From Chara braunii (lineage: Eukaryota > Streptophyta > Charophyceae > Charales > Characeae): DNA of 20,530 bases. Below, in pieces: positions 1 through 9,299 of this stretch. The position numbers and the translations under genes are program-made. The notes beneath the pieces were generated by a model that was not told where the DNA came from, ran no database searches, and saw only the letters and a list, made by a program, of their open reading frames with translations. The stretch covers positions 2,500,325-2,520,854 of the forward strand of contig BFEA01000001.1 of the NCBI GenBank assembly GCA_003427395.1. Reading direction: 5' to 3'. Each line of letters starts with the position of its first letter. The stretch's first letter is position 1.

Positions 1-82
1 TTTTATTTTTGTTTTTTTTATATTTAAAAAAAAATAAAAATAATCAAAACGGAAAAATAAAAAACAAAATAAAGGAATAAAA

Positions 83-212
83 ATTGATTGATTGATTGAT
101 TGATTGATTGATAGATTGTCGATTGATTGATTGCTTGTTGCTTGATTGGTTGGTTGGTTGGTTGGTTGGTTGATTGATTGATTGATTGATTGATTCAAAA
201 AAAAAAAAAAAA
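83..212. repeat. (GATT)n microsatellite followed by A16
   Basis: Tetranucleotide array GATT with an internal block of GGTT units (about 147-170), ending in a run of 16 A at 197-212. The first 82 bases are AT-rich with no other structure. A complementary (AATC)n array that also contains AACC units lies at 2293-2496, so the two can pair as inverted repeats. Confidence 0.95.
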
Positions 213-242
213 CTCGCACATAGGTGTGCAACTCTAACATAG

Positions 243-306
243 TTGCGCGCTCCCTCTCCCTCTCTGTCTGTCTCTCAGCACGTGCACGCGCATGCGAGAC
301 AGAGAG

Positions 307-350
<44 letters not shown>

Positions 351-408
351 CGTGTGTGTGCATGTGTGTGTGTGCGTGTGTGCATGTGTGCGTGTGTGCA
401 TGTGTGCG

Positions 409-446
<38 letters not shown>

Positions 447-463
447 CGTGTGTAGGGGGGGGG
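243..463. repeat. Compound CT/AC/AG/GT microsatellite ending in G9
   Basis: CT-rich start, then an AC tract (307-319), AG tract (319-348), a GT tract with interspersed GC and AT steps (349-454), and nine G at 455-463. All reading frames across it give only low-complexity peptides, so no gene is called. Confidence 0.95.
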
Positions 464-1880
464 TGTACATAATACACGACCATCCCATTCAGAATGGGAC
501 ACTAGACATTGCCATTCCATCCAGTGTTAGATCAGGGGGGAAGGGGGGTAGTTAGGTACAGGATATATCAAGGCATAGATTAGATAGGGAGCAGGTTAGC
601 AAAATTATAGTAGGTTAGCAAGGGTTAGGAATGGGTACGGAGACCCAGCCGTAGGGGGGCTGCACGCCCTTAAGCGCGCTTTTCACTGCCTAGCACCCAT
701 AGCAGCTCATTCGAGGGATTAGTCGTTAGGCTCCTATTAGCACAAGGGTGAGGGTAAGGTAATTAGAGGTTTGCAAGAGGTACAGCACAGGCAGTTAGAG
801 GTTCAGATGACAGGATCCATACCTGCGGGGTCAAGGCTGGTGAAGCAGTCATGTCAGTCGCTTCCATAGCTGAGTCCGACGATGGCAGTAGAGGGATCAC
901 ACGCTATGCTTGCACGAAGCGCAATGTACAGTCGTTACTGTTGTATGAAGCGTATTGTAGGCCGCACAGTAATGCGCCTTACCAGCCAGGGAGACCACCT
1001 CAGCTTGCCTGGATGTATGTGTGCGCAGCGTGCCAGTAGTACCAGTAGTAGTGCGTGTTGCACAGGATCTTTTGCATATACCATAGCAGATGGGCGAGCG
1101 CAGGAAGAAGGTGATACAGGGTTGTGGAGGGATATAAATAGCAAGGATCAACTGTCGGGTCAGGGGAGGGGGGCGTAGGGAGGGCTTTCGACTTAGGGGT
1201 TTGTGTGCATTGTAGTGGGATATGCATCGTGCCCAGGAGCAGGCGATGTTTAGGAGGAAAGTGGTAGAAGGGTTCGAAGGGGGTTCTTGGGCGGGGGGTT
1301 CTGGGATTCGCGTTTTGGTACAATGTCAGGGGTTAGCGTTGTGCGGGGGATGCATATGCAGTTGTGGCCATGGAGATCAGTGTATGTTATGCTTCTCCGT
1401 AGATTCGAAGATTTTGTCTTTGTTTTGTTTTGTCTTGTAGCACTGTATCATGTTCTTGCTATGGCGGCATTCGGGTCGTAGTGTCAGCGAGAATTTGTCA
1501 TGGAGTGTTGGTGTCGTTTCGTCAGAGTGTCGTATGCGGTTCAACACATTTCTCCGTTGTCGTTCCCAGGTGGTGTCATTTCATGCTTTTGGCCAGGTAT
1601 AGCGTTTCTTTGTTTGTCTTTTGTAGTGTTCTATTTGCATTTAATTTTTTTAAGGGGGGAAGAGCGTTTTTTGCGTAGTGTGCGTGCGTATGTGATGGTT
1701 TTCTTGGTACATTATCCTATCGTGAGTCCCATAACCGGGGGGTTTATGAGAGAGGGTTAATATTATTATGTTTGTGTTTATTCTGGGTAGTATGTGTCGT
1801 TTTCCCTTGTGCGTGTGATATAATTATCGTAGTTGGCTATTGTGTGTGCGTTAAGCGTAGGTATGTTAATTAATTCATCA
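464..1880. other. Unassigned G-rich stretch without a recognisable gene
   Basis: About 1.4 kb of unique sequence, richer in G and T on the plus strand. Small open frames exist on both strands but none exceeds about 107 codons and none shows a known motif. A perfect inverted repeat with 8-bp arms and one central base is at 483-499. The motif GGTTAGCAA occurs twice near 594 and 612. It may be decayed transposon or non-coding transcribed DNA; I cannot tell which. Confidence 0.6.
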
Positions 1881-2196
1881 GCGTTTAGAAAGATTTTTAT
1901 GGTTTTGTATATTTTTTTGTTTTTATTGAAATTTATTCTAATTATAACCTTTATTTTTTATTTTTAATTTTTATATATATATATTTTATTTTTAATTTTT
2001 TTATGTTAATCTATATTATTTTAATTTATTTATTTTGTAATTATATTTTTATATGTATATATTTATTATTATTTTTATGTTTTTAATTATAATTACTATT
2101 ATTATTATTATTATTATTGATTATTATTTATTTTTTATTTGTAATTTTATTTATTATTATTTGTATTTTTTTTTTAATATTATTATTTTATTTTTA
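1881..2196. repeat. AT-rich low-complexity stretch with (ATT)n
   Basis: Almost pure A/T, with a short (ATT)n array around 2097-2119 and TA steps around 1973-1986. No coding capacity. Confidence 0.9.

Positions 2197-2258
<62 letters not shown>
2197..2258. repeat. (GT)n microsatellite
   Basis: About 30 GT steps with a GA interruption near 2231. It runs directly into the G-rich motif at 2259-2281. Confidence 0.95.
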
Positions 2259-2259
<1 letters not shown>

Positions 2260-2281
2260 GGGGGGCGGGTGGGGGGGAGGG
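2259..2281 (+). other. G-quadruplex motif with single-base loops
   Basis: Four G runs of 7, 3, 7 and 3 bases are separated by single bases C, T and A. This satisfies the classic G3+N1-7 quadruplex rule with the shortest possible loops, the arrangement expected to be most stable. The motif is seen directly; folding in the cell is inference. Confidence 0.85.
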
Positions 2282-2292
2282 CGACCCTCCCC

Positions 2293-2426
2293 CAACCAAC
2301 CAATCAATCAATCAATCAAAAAAAAACAAATCAAACGATTAATCAATCAATAAAAAAAAAACAAATCAAACGATCAATCAATCAATAAATCATCAATCAA
2401 TCAAACAATCAATCAATCAATCAATC

Positions 2427-2466
<40 letters not shown>

Positions 2467-2496
2467 ATCATCAATCAATCAATCAATCAATCAATC
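2293..2496. repeat. (AATC)n microsatellite
   Basis: About 200 bp of AATC units with A-rich interruptions near 2318-2335 and 2350-2366, followed by a T run from 2497. It is the reverse complement in type of the 83-196 array. 2497-2640 after it is homopolymer-rich (T, C and G runs) without a gene. Confidence 0.95.
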
Positions 2497-2670
2497 TTTT
2501 TTTTTTTTTCCCCGAAACCCCAGCACCCCCCCCACCAAAACGAACACCCCCCAAACGAACAATTTTTTTTTTCTTTTTTTTACTTCGGGGGGGTAGCCCC
2601 CGGCATGCACACCCCCCGCCCCCCCCCCACGTGTCAGAACCCCCCCGGGAAGGCAGTCGAAACGACTCAT

Positions 2671-2758
2671 ACGGACGTACGTACGGCCCGTACGGCCGCC
2701 TGGGGGGCCGTACGTACGGCCGTATGGGTCGTACGAACGCCCGTATCTGTACGGGGTG
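2671..2758. repeat. GTAC/CCGTACGG palindrome cluster
   Basis: The tetramer GTAC recurs many times in under 90 bases. 2706-2721 is a perfect 16-bp palindrome (GGCCGTACGTACGGCC). A 13-base arm at 2676-2688 is exactly complementary to 2706-2718, leaving a 17-base loop. It lies just before the gag remnant and could be part of its original LTR or leader. Confidence 0.85.
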
Positions 2759-2769
2759 TTACACATGAC

Positions 2770-3582
2770 GTATCTCTCTTTCTCAGCCAACTCCAACAAG
2801 CTTTCTGCCTCCACACCGTCCCCGTCATCCACTGGCTACCCATAGCCGGTATACGACTCTTCGCCAACGCCGCCCGCTGGTGGCTCACCGGGGTTGCCAA
2901 CCGCCAACTTAGCGGCCAGCCCTCGCACTCCTTCCTCAAGTGGGCTACGCTGATCACAGCCGCCTTCCGCCCACGAAAGACCGTCGATGATTACATCAAC
3001 CAATTCTGCCACCTTCACCAAAATGGCCCCACCGACCGCTACGTCCAATATGTCCGCTCACTACGACAACATATCCCCATCCACTTGATCGCCCACGACA
3101 CTTTCATCTCCCCCCTCAAGCGGGTCTCCAACCGTGAAATCACCGTCGTCCTCGTACATGAGGCCACCACAACCTTATCCGATCTTCTCTCCCGCATTCT
3201 CCATATCGATAGTCTCCTTTCAACTCACAAGGCCGCCATCCCCTTCGTCCCTTCCCCAACACGTTTCTTCCACAACATTGCTTCCGACGACACCCTCACC
3301 ACCACGATGCCGGATGAGTTCTCCACACCCGACCTCGACACCGAGTCCACCTCTACCGATCCCCCATCTTTCACCCAGGAAGAAGTCAACACCATCCATC
3401 TCCTCAGGATGGAGCGCGGGAACCGCCAGGCTTGCGCATCTTCTTCCACCTCGCCCCCTCGCTTAACGAAGTTCACCCCGGAGGAACGTGCCTACCTCCA
3501 AACCAACAATGGTTGTTTCCGGTGTCGTCAGTTGGGCCACCAGCAAACCAGCTGCCCCAACGCTAGGCAGTTCACTCGATAG
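2770..3582 (+). pseudogene. gag: Ty3/gypsy-type gag remnant (capsid plus CCHC zinc knuckle)
   Basis: The open frame runs from ATG 2605 to TAG 3580-3582 (325 codons), but the first 55 or so codons translate the GTAC cluster and are probably not original. The retrotransposon capsid domain begins near residue 59 and carries the typical RWW (91-93), followed by a W/F-rich helical region and the INQF block (131-134). Residues 304-317 form a zinc knuckle C-x2-C-x4-H-x4-C (C304, C307, H312, C317), which binds element RNA in related Gag proteins. The codons are C-ending and GC-rich, unlike the AT-rich DNA downstream. After the TAG the same frame continues about 25 more proline/serine-rich codons to a TAA, so the TAG may be a nonsense mutation. 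Protease and most of RT are absent downstream. Confidence 0.85.
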
Positions 3583-3697
3583 GCTCCCCGCTCCACGAGA
3601 CCTCGGCCCGTTGTATCTGCCACCCCACCATCCGCGACGTCGGGACCCTCCCACACATAAACATTGTCCCCTTGCCTCTCGCAACCGCGCCCCGACT

Positions 3698-3844
3698 CTC
3701 ATCACTACTGCCCCTGTTCTCAAGATCGCCCACCCTTCTCGCCACTTTTACGTCACCACCGATGCTTCGGACTTTGCCCTTGGCGCCGTTCTATCCCAAC
3801 ATTTCCCTCGTGACCCCCCCACTATCAAAGATTTCCCCACATGA
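3698..3844 (+). pseudogene. RT-RNase H connection and first RNase H strand of a Ty3/gypsy pol
   Basis: In the +2 frame relative to gag, this stretch reads APVLKIAHPSRHFYV then TDASDFALGAVLSQ. That is the usual end of the Ty3/gypsy RT thumb and the first beta strand of RNase H; the Asp of TDAS (codon at 3761) is the first catalytic acidic residue of the family. Only about 49 codons remain, and the frame is lost at about 3844 where the DNA turns AT-rich. It lies 140 bases after the zinc knuckle, whereas an intact element would have protease and RT (roughly 2 kb) between them. It is best read as the other side of a large internal deletion in the same element; a separate insertion is possible. 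Confidence 0.8.
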
Positions 3845-5317
3845 TCCGATGCACCTCCCAACGAGTAAATAAACTCGAATAAATAATCCATATAGATAAC
3901 CATGGTCCATGAGTGAATAACCACAAAATAAAATAATATTAAGTGCATAATCTCGCAAGAATAGTATCAAGTATACTTGACTTAGAATGACTCAATGCAA
4001 ATGGATGAATCTAGAAAGGTTAATTGAACTTGATAGCCTACAGAAGATGAACTCCAGCGCTTAGCTCCAACCATATAGATTAAAGTGGATGGTTTTAAAC
4101 TAATAATTTCGAGCGAGTAACCTTTCAATAATCAAGTCTCATCACTTAACTGATTGTAACCAGGAAGAGTCGAGTTCAGTCTCCCCACTGTCATGCTGAC
4201 TACATGTAAGATCACAAATCGTTTTTGCAAAAAACGGCACCATGTACACCTTTCACCTTCTACCACAGCCTGTAGCCTTTTCCACTAAGGTTTTAGCACA
4301 ATGCCCGTTGCACTTGTCTACCCCGTTATACGCTTAACTCAAACACGTCGGCTAGTCCGAGGCAGACCTTAATTTTTGTATGGCTAAATAATTTTATCAA
4401 CCATTTACAACCCATAATAAAGAATCCAAGTCCATACTCGTAAAATTGTCGGCCCCCTTAGCCTACCCCTCCTTAAAGTCCTGACGACTTCCAACATAAT
4501 ACTTAAGGAGAGGGAATATAATTTTAACTTTTGACAAGGGAGAGACTCTCTCACTCATTCTGAGCCACATCCTAACGTATTTGTACCATGGAGTGATCAT
4601 GACAACCTATATAGCCCTCATGACCATAATAGGTACTAATGGGCTGACTTCTATAAAGAACATGCTTAGCAATGTTGATGTCGCCTCACCCAACCTTAGT
4701 CGTATCAGACATGCAAAGCACCATCCAAACACTTCAAATAACAAGGTCAAAAGGATATTAACTTCTGCTACCTCATACGAGCCAAAGGTACGTAAATGCA
4801 TAATCAAGACTCTTCTCATATCTCAAACTACCTGTACAACATCAGAAAATGCTAACTCATACAATTAATACCCACTTATCCCGTAGAGATCTTGATATAT
4901 ATCAAGAAGACACTTGATGTTAAAGGGTTAGGTTTTTAGCCCTTGATACGGCTACTCCCTAACACGAGCATGGCTCGGCACTGTCATGACAACTTAGTGA
5001 CTATGCCAAGTACCAACAATTCTTGCTTGAATATATAGGCATGCAAGACCGCACAAATATGGGTAACAATCTACCCCAATAATATCAGATAAGCATAGCA
5101 TGGCCCAAGATACTCTACGACACTAGGATCCACAAATTCCTAATCACACTTGCCACTATAGTTGTCAGGATACACACGCCATTTTATCACACATACCCAT
5201 TTTCACTCTTACTTAATCCAATACAATCATTAAGTATCACTCTATTTTTAACAGATCAGTATGATAAAAAAATAAAAATTCTCGTTCTGCCTAGATCATC
5301 AGCTTGCCTTTAACCTG
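3845..5317 (-). other. AT-rich non-coding stretch, possible 5' leader of a minus-strand LTR element
   Basis: No open frame above 95 codons and no recognisable domain on either strand. If the primer-binding site at 5318-5338 is right, this would be the start of the internal region of a minus-strand element truncated near 3845, with no gag left. A perfect 18-bp palindrome (core CTTGATATATATCAAG) is at 4890-4907. Confidence 0.4.
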
Positions 5318-5338
5318 GGATCCCCGAAAACGACACCA
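5318..5338 (-). other. Candidate tRNA primer-binding site next to an LTR edge
   Basis: On the minus strand the sequence begins TGGTGTCGTTTTCGGGG. It starts with TGG, the complement of a tRNA CCA end, and lies two bases from TGTTAAG at 5341. As I recall it, the common plant LTR primer site TGGCGCCGTTGCCGGGGA (tRNA-Asp type) differs at only a few positions, mostly C to T. This placement (LTR end, two bases, TGG) is the standard arrangement. The tRNA identity is from memory. Confidence 0.5.
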
Positions 5339-6925
5339 CCTGTTAAGTGTGTGGGTCCCGCGGATGGGACCCTCCCGGCCGCATCACGCCGGATTTTACA
5401 TGACTTTTTATCGCAGTGGAACGTTTTTCGCTCCGATCGAGTGCGCCAACCACTCCTCTCGGGACCCCCTACGACAAGATAAGGACCACGAGGGACACAA
5501 ACTTAACTCTGCCCAAGGGGTTGTCATCACCCTTGGATAGACGTATTCCCGTCGAACCACCGAACCACGTGCGAAGGCTGCATGAGATTAATCGTAGAGG
5601 TGGCCCAGCCGAGGGCGTTTCTCGTACGTTGTAGCATAGAGGGTAGGTGAGGTCAAACGCCTTAATCGGACCCGTGTAGGAACCGACGCTTTGGGGGCTA
5701 ATGTCCCAAGTGAGGTTCAGTGTCGGTCGACTAGGACGGTCTATCTAACCACGTGATATACCTCACCAAAATAAAACAAACTTTCATACACAAATCGCGC
5801 CTAGTCCCTTTTACGTCCAACCCATAACCGTTTAATGATAAAATAAGTTAAAAACACTCATGAGACTCTAAATAAATATTGCAGCGTTGTAGGCTTTGTC
5901 ATATCGACTAGCCATGCCTGATTACGCAAGCAATCACTAGGATGGCGTACTATGTAGTACCTATAATCATACGATCCTTAATGTTTTTGAGGGTCGGTTG
6001 ACACGCATCTTGACGGGTCAATCTCTCGACGTAAGACAATTGCGAAGGCGATTGCGAGTTCTACCCTCTTTTCCACCCTGCGCAGACGAGTGGTAGGCGG
6101 GCCTTGGCCCTTTGTGACGGTTAAACACCTCCGACCGTGGGAATAAGGCTCCATCATGCGAGGTTTGAAAATAGGTTTAAGGGGTTTGACTTTGATAGCC
6201 GCCACGAACTCTAAGAAGTAAGAGGTAAAAAAAAATCTTCCTTTTCTCTTAATACAAATTTGTTTAATCATCATGGATGATCATAGTTGGTTATGCGAAT
6301 ATATAAAATATAAATACAACGGGGTATAGGACACAAAGCGATAATTCTCACAATTACAGTGTGACTCCCTTCAAAGGATATACATATTATGGCAAACAAA
6401 CGTCAAATTTGAACTTCAACTCACTAAACATACGTGCAATCACATCAAGGATTCAACATCGGTAAAACATGCAGTGCACGAGGTCAACTCAACGACACCT
6501 TACACTCATAACCCTTGCCTTATCCACACAAGCCCCAACCTTTGTTCAACCTCCCAAAATAAAACACTCAGTCCTTTTTTAAATGACCATTTAATAAGAG
6601 TTCGGGTAAAAACCCAAAGAAACAATCTAACCCATAGGGGTTAAAGCCTTAGGTTGAGTCGAGAGAATGAGTTAAAATTGAATCGTAAACCGACCTATTA
6701 TGAAAAGATAACAGAAGATGATCCTCAGAGGATCGGGCTGAAACTAAGTAGGTTTTTAATGGAAATAACCAAGAAGGACCTGTAACACATCACAGACCAA
6801 TTCAAAAAGTTTAACTATAAGTGTATGGATAATAATCCCTCATATCACATCTTGCTTAAATTCTCCTAAGATTATACCTAAACCTTCCTTTCAATGAGTG
6901 CTAAAAAAATAAGAAAAATTTTGGT

Positions 6926-7545
6926 AGCATCTCCTCTATACAGGGTGAATCGCCAATACTTTTACTATCAAAATATAATCTAACTCATCAAAAGTAAAAA
7001 AAAAATGACAGCACTCCCTCTAGAAAAGTGTTTTTTAATAATTTATGTTCGACCAAATATGAAATCCCAAAGCGATCCTTGTCTTTACAGAGTCAAATTT
7101 TGTCGAACTCCCTGAATTAGTAAAAATTTGAGCAACATCTCCCTTAGAGAAGTAAGTTTCCTAGATTTATACCAAATCAGATATGACTTCAAGATAAAAC
7201 TTGAATTCAAAGACAAAATTTTTACTAATTCTTTAGATTTGTAGAAATTTTTGCAGCACTCCCCCTGTGAAAAGTGTCTTTCCAAAATTTATACAGACCT
7301 AAATATAAAATATAAAAATAACTCTGACTTTTCAGAGTCAAATTTTGTCGAACTCTCTGATTTAGTAAGAATTTGTGCAGCATCTCCCTTGGAAAAGTAA
7401 GCTTCCCAGATTTCTACTTAGCCAAATAAAAAACTTAGACAAAAGTTGAATTTTGTAAAGGCAAAATTTGACTAACTCCTTGGATTTGCAAAAATTTGGG
7501 CAACACTTCCCTCAACAAAAGTGCCTTCCCAGAATTTATACAAAG
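6926..7545. repeat. Hairpin array A: about 123-bp tandem units with two stem-loops per unit
   Basis: Units begin near 6926 (truncated), 7011, 7132, 7254, 7378 and 7501. Each carries a stem-loop with a 31-32 base loop rich in CTCCC and AAGT. The 11-base arms are 7120-7130/7162-7172, 7241-7251/7284-7294, 7365-7375/7407-7417 and 7488-7498/7531-7541, with 10, 10, 10 and 8 pairs including wobbles. A second short stem closes on a loop like TCAAATTTTGTCGAA: TCAGAG/CTCTGA at 7332-7337/7355-7360, AAAGA/TCTTT in the unit before and AAGG/CCTT in the unit after. Alternate units are more alike (7088-7110 and 7333-7355 share CAGAGTCAAATTTTGTCGAA), so there is a roughly 245-bp dimer. Confidence 0.75.
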
Positions 7546-7777
7546 CTAAGTACAAAAAATAAACTTAGCTCAGAAAATACAGAAATTGAGCTAAGTCCTA
7601 TAGCTCCAACACATGGCAAGCATCTAAAGAAGTTGATACTCAAACTAAGTAGAGCTCTCACTCACATGCAAGTCTATACCACAATGGGTAAGTTTTCTCA
7701 CCAAAATTCTAAGTTGTTTCCACATAAGATAATTCATTGATCCTCCAAATGATTATCCCTTTAGCCATTTTACATAC

Positions 7778-8206
7778 GGCATGACGCTAGACCATTCAAC
7801 TTAGAAACAATGTCTAACATGCCTTAAATTATACACGAACAGGCTGCACAACTACTTCTTTCTTCTTTGGGCATGTGACTAGACCATTCATCTTAGAAAC
7901 AATGCTTAGTCGTTTTGAACTCTTTAAATATCGAAATTTGAATAACTCTCTGACTTGTCTTCAAAATATGGGCAAGGTACAGAGCCATTCAACTTAAAAA
8001 CAATGTTAAACTTGCCCAATTTATTTCCAATTATACTATTATCTCTCTTCTTAGTGCTATGGCTTAAGCTGAACCATTCAACTTAGAAATAATGTCCGGC
8101 TGTCTGCTCATATTTAAATACAAATAAAATATTTTCAATTATACTCTTTTGTGCTTAGCGGGTGGCTTCAGGCTAAACCATTTAACTTGGAAACAATGCT
8201 TAGTCC
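7778..8206. repeat. Hairpin array B: five units with a constant 19-base loop
   Basis: The loop CATTCAACTTAGAAACAAT, with one to three changes, occurs at 7793-7811, 7885-7903, 7986-8004, 8075-8093 and 8179-8197, always 19 bases long. The flanking arms differ but pair: TAGAC/GTCTA plus GGCATG/CATGCC in unit 1; TGACTAGAC/GCTTAGTCG in unit 2; GGGCAAG/CTTGCCC in unit 3; AGCTGAAC/GTCCGGCT in unit 4; GGCTAA/TTAGTC in unit 5 (some wobble or single mismatches). Loop starts are spaced 92, 101, 89 and 104 bases, an alternation that sums to 193 twice. Confidence 0.8.
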
Positions 8207-8239
8207 CTCACAAAAAATCATCCCTTAAAATAAAACAAG

Positions 8240-8595
8240 TAGTTGGATCTGACCAAACCCACACTACACAACTCTTATGCCATTTCAACAAGCAAATCAC
8301 CACAAAAACAACAACTAGACCAGACCGAAGCCACACTGTCAAGTTGGGGTAAGAAGCAGAACGACATAGAATAGTCAATTAGGCTAAACCGAAGCCACAT
8401 TGCCTGGCTGCACGGATAACAACTTACAATGGTATGGCAATCACACCTGACCGAAGTCACATTGTTTGATTGCTAAGAAGACAAAATAATACAGCAACCA
8501 AGTCTGTCTGAAGCCACATTGCTTGGCTGGAAAGCAAACGAATCAACAAATATTTACAGCAACTAGACATGACAGAAGTCACATTGTCTAGTTGC
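8240..8595. repeat. Hairpin array C: 9-bp stems with a constant 17-base loop
   Basis: Five clear units have loops at 8321-8337, 8385-8401, 8447-8463, 8504-8520 and 8569-8585, each exactly 17 bases and centred on a GAAG(C/T)CACA core. The 9-base arms on each side differ between units but pair at 8, 8, 8, 8 and 9 of 9 positions (wobbles counted). The last unit has a perfect 11-bp stem when its flanks are included (GCAACTAGACA/TGTCTAGTTGC). A degenerate sixth unit precedes them (loop 8249-8265; AGTTG/CAACT stem, arms swapped in polarity). Spacing is 57-72 bases. Confidence 0.85.
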
Positions 8596-8639
8596 AGAGG
8601 AAACATAACAAACAAAGGATACCCAATCAGCGCAAACAA

Positions 8640-9290
8640 AACTACCTTTTTCCCACCTTCCTCCAGTTCATCCCTTAGTATGATTCAGTCAAAACAAAAT
8701 GAAAACTGAGATTAACGCATGCATTCCTTCCAATTAATCCAAGTAACTTTCGAAATGGAAACAAAAATCATAGAGAAACACATGCATACCTCTCAGATAA
8801 ACTACAGAGATGTGATGGTAGGAGTATAGTGGGTTCACACAGGGCAAAAAGAAGTTAAACCTGAGAGTTCTCTGCCTCCAGAACCTCGCCTAGGCTCTGG
8901 CAGAGCTCCCACAATCGGTGAGGTGAACCTCTCATAAAGGCCTTGGCACAAGTTATGGGTTGCAATCCCCCATGCCGCCTTCCTCTCTAAACCAATAGAC
9001 TAGACTGAGAGTAAAAAGGACAGAAGGAGAAGGATTAAGTCGCTTAGATCCAAGAAAGGTGCACTCCGACTTGCATGAGAGGGCCTTGAAAGCTTGAGTC
9101 GCCTCAGGGCCCCACAATGTTGGCCAAACGCGCAGTAGAGCGACCAACCGTGGCTTGAACATGGACTAAGCGGCGCTCTGACAAACCTCCAAGTTGCAGT
9201 AGTGAACCCCCTCACAGGGCCTGATCACTTCCCCAAGTCACTGCACTTCTCCTTCTGACCAACAAGCAGCTACACAATTCTTAAGAGGCT
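8640..9290. other. Unassigned stretch, no gene seen
   Basis: Base composition becomes more balanced after 8800. Short minus-strand frames near 8953-9215 show no known motif and no splice-signal support. Confidence 0.6.
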
Positions 9291-9299
9291 GCGTTCGAA

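Larger units (their letters stand above)
5341..8610 (-). mobile_element. Candidate long LTR (left edge 5341; right edge uncertain)
   Basis: The left edge is set by TGTTAAG abutting the candidate primer-binding site. A hairpin GGGTCCC/GGGACCC (5353-5359 with 5366-5372) lies just inside. The right edge is a guess: CATAACA at 8604-8610 would give short inverted ends TGTTA/TAACA and comes just after the last hairpin array. The second LTR is not in the window, so neither length nor target duplication can be tested. A TATA-like stretch on the minus strand at 6296-6317 could be its promoter. The interval has no coding sequence. 5341-6900 shows no tandem structure; 6926-8595 carries the hairpin arrays listed separately. 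Confidence 0.3.

Noticed and set aside
224-555. Several open frames of 60-87 codons on both strands
   Set aside because: They translate CT, AG, AC and GT microsatellites into Arg/Glu, His/Thr or Val/Cys strings; this is simple-repeat coding, not a gene.
5318-5340. Possible tRNA gene end (ACACCA)
   Set aside because: Only the 3' end resembles a tRNA; no D or anticodon arm precedes it. A primer-binding site on the other strand explains it better.
6926-8595. Regularly spaced repeats suggesting a CRISPR array
   Set aside because: The repeats are degenerate, spacing varies, spacers are related to each other, there are no cas genes, and the context is eukaryotic transposon DNA.
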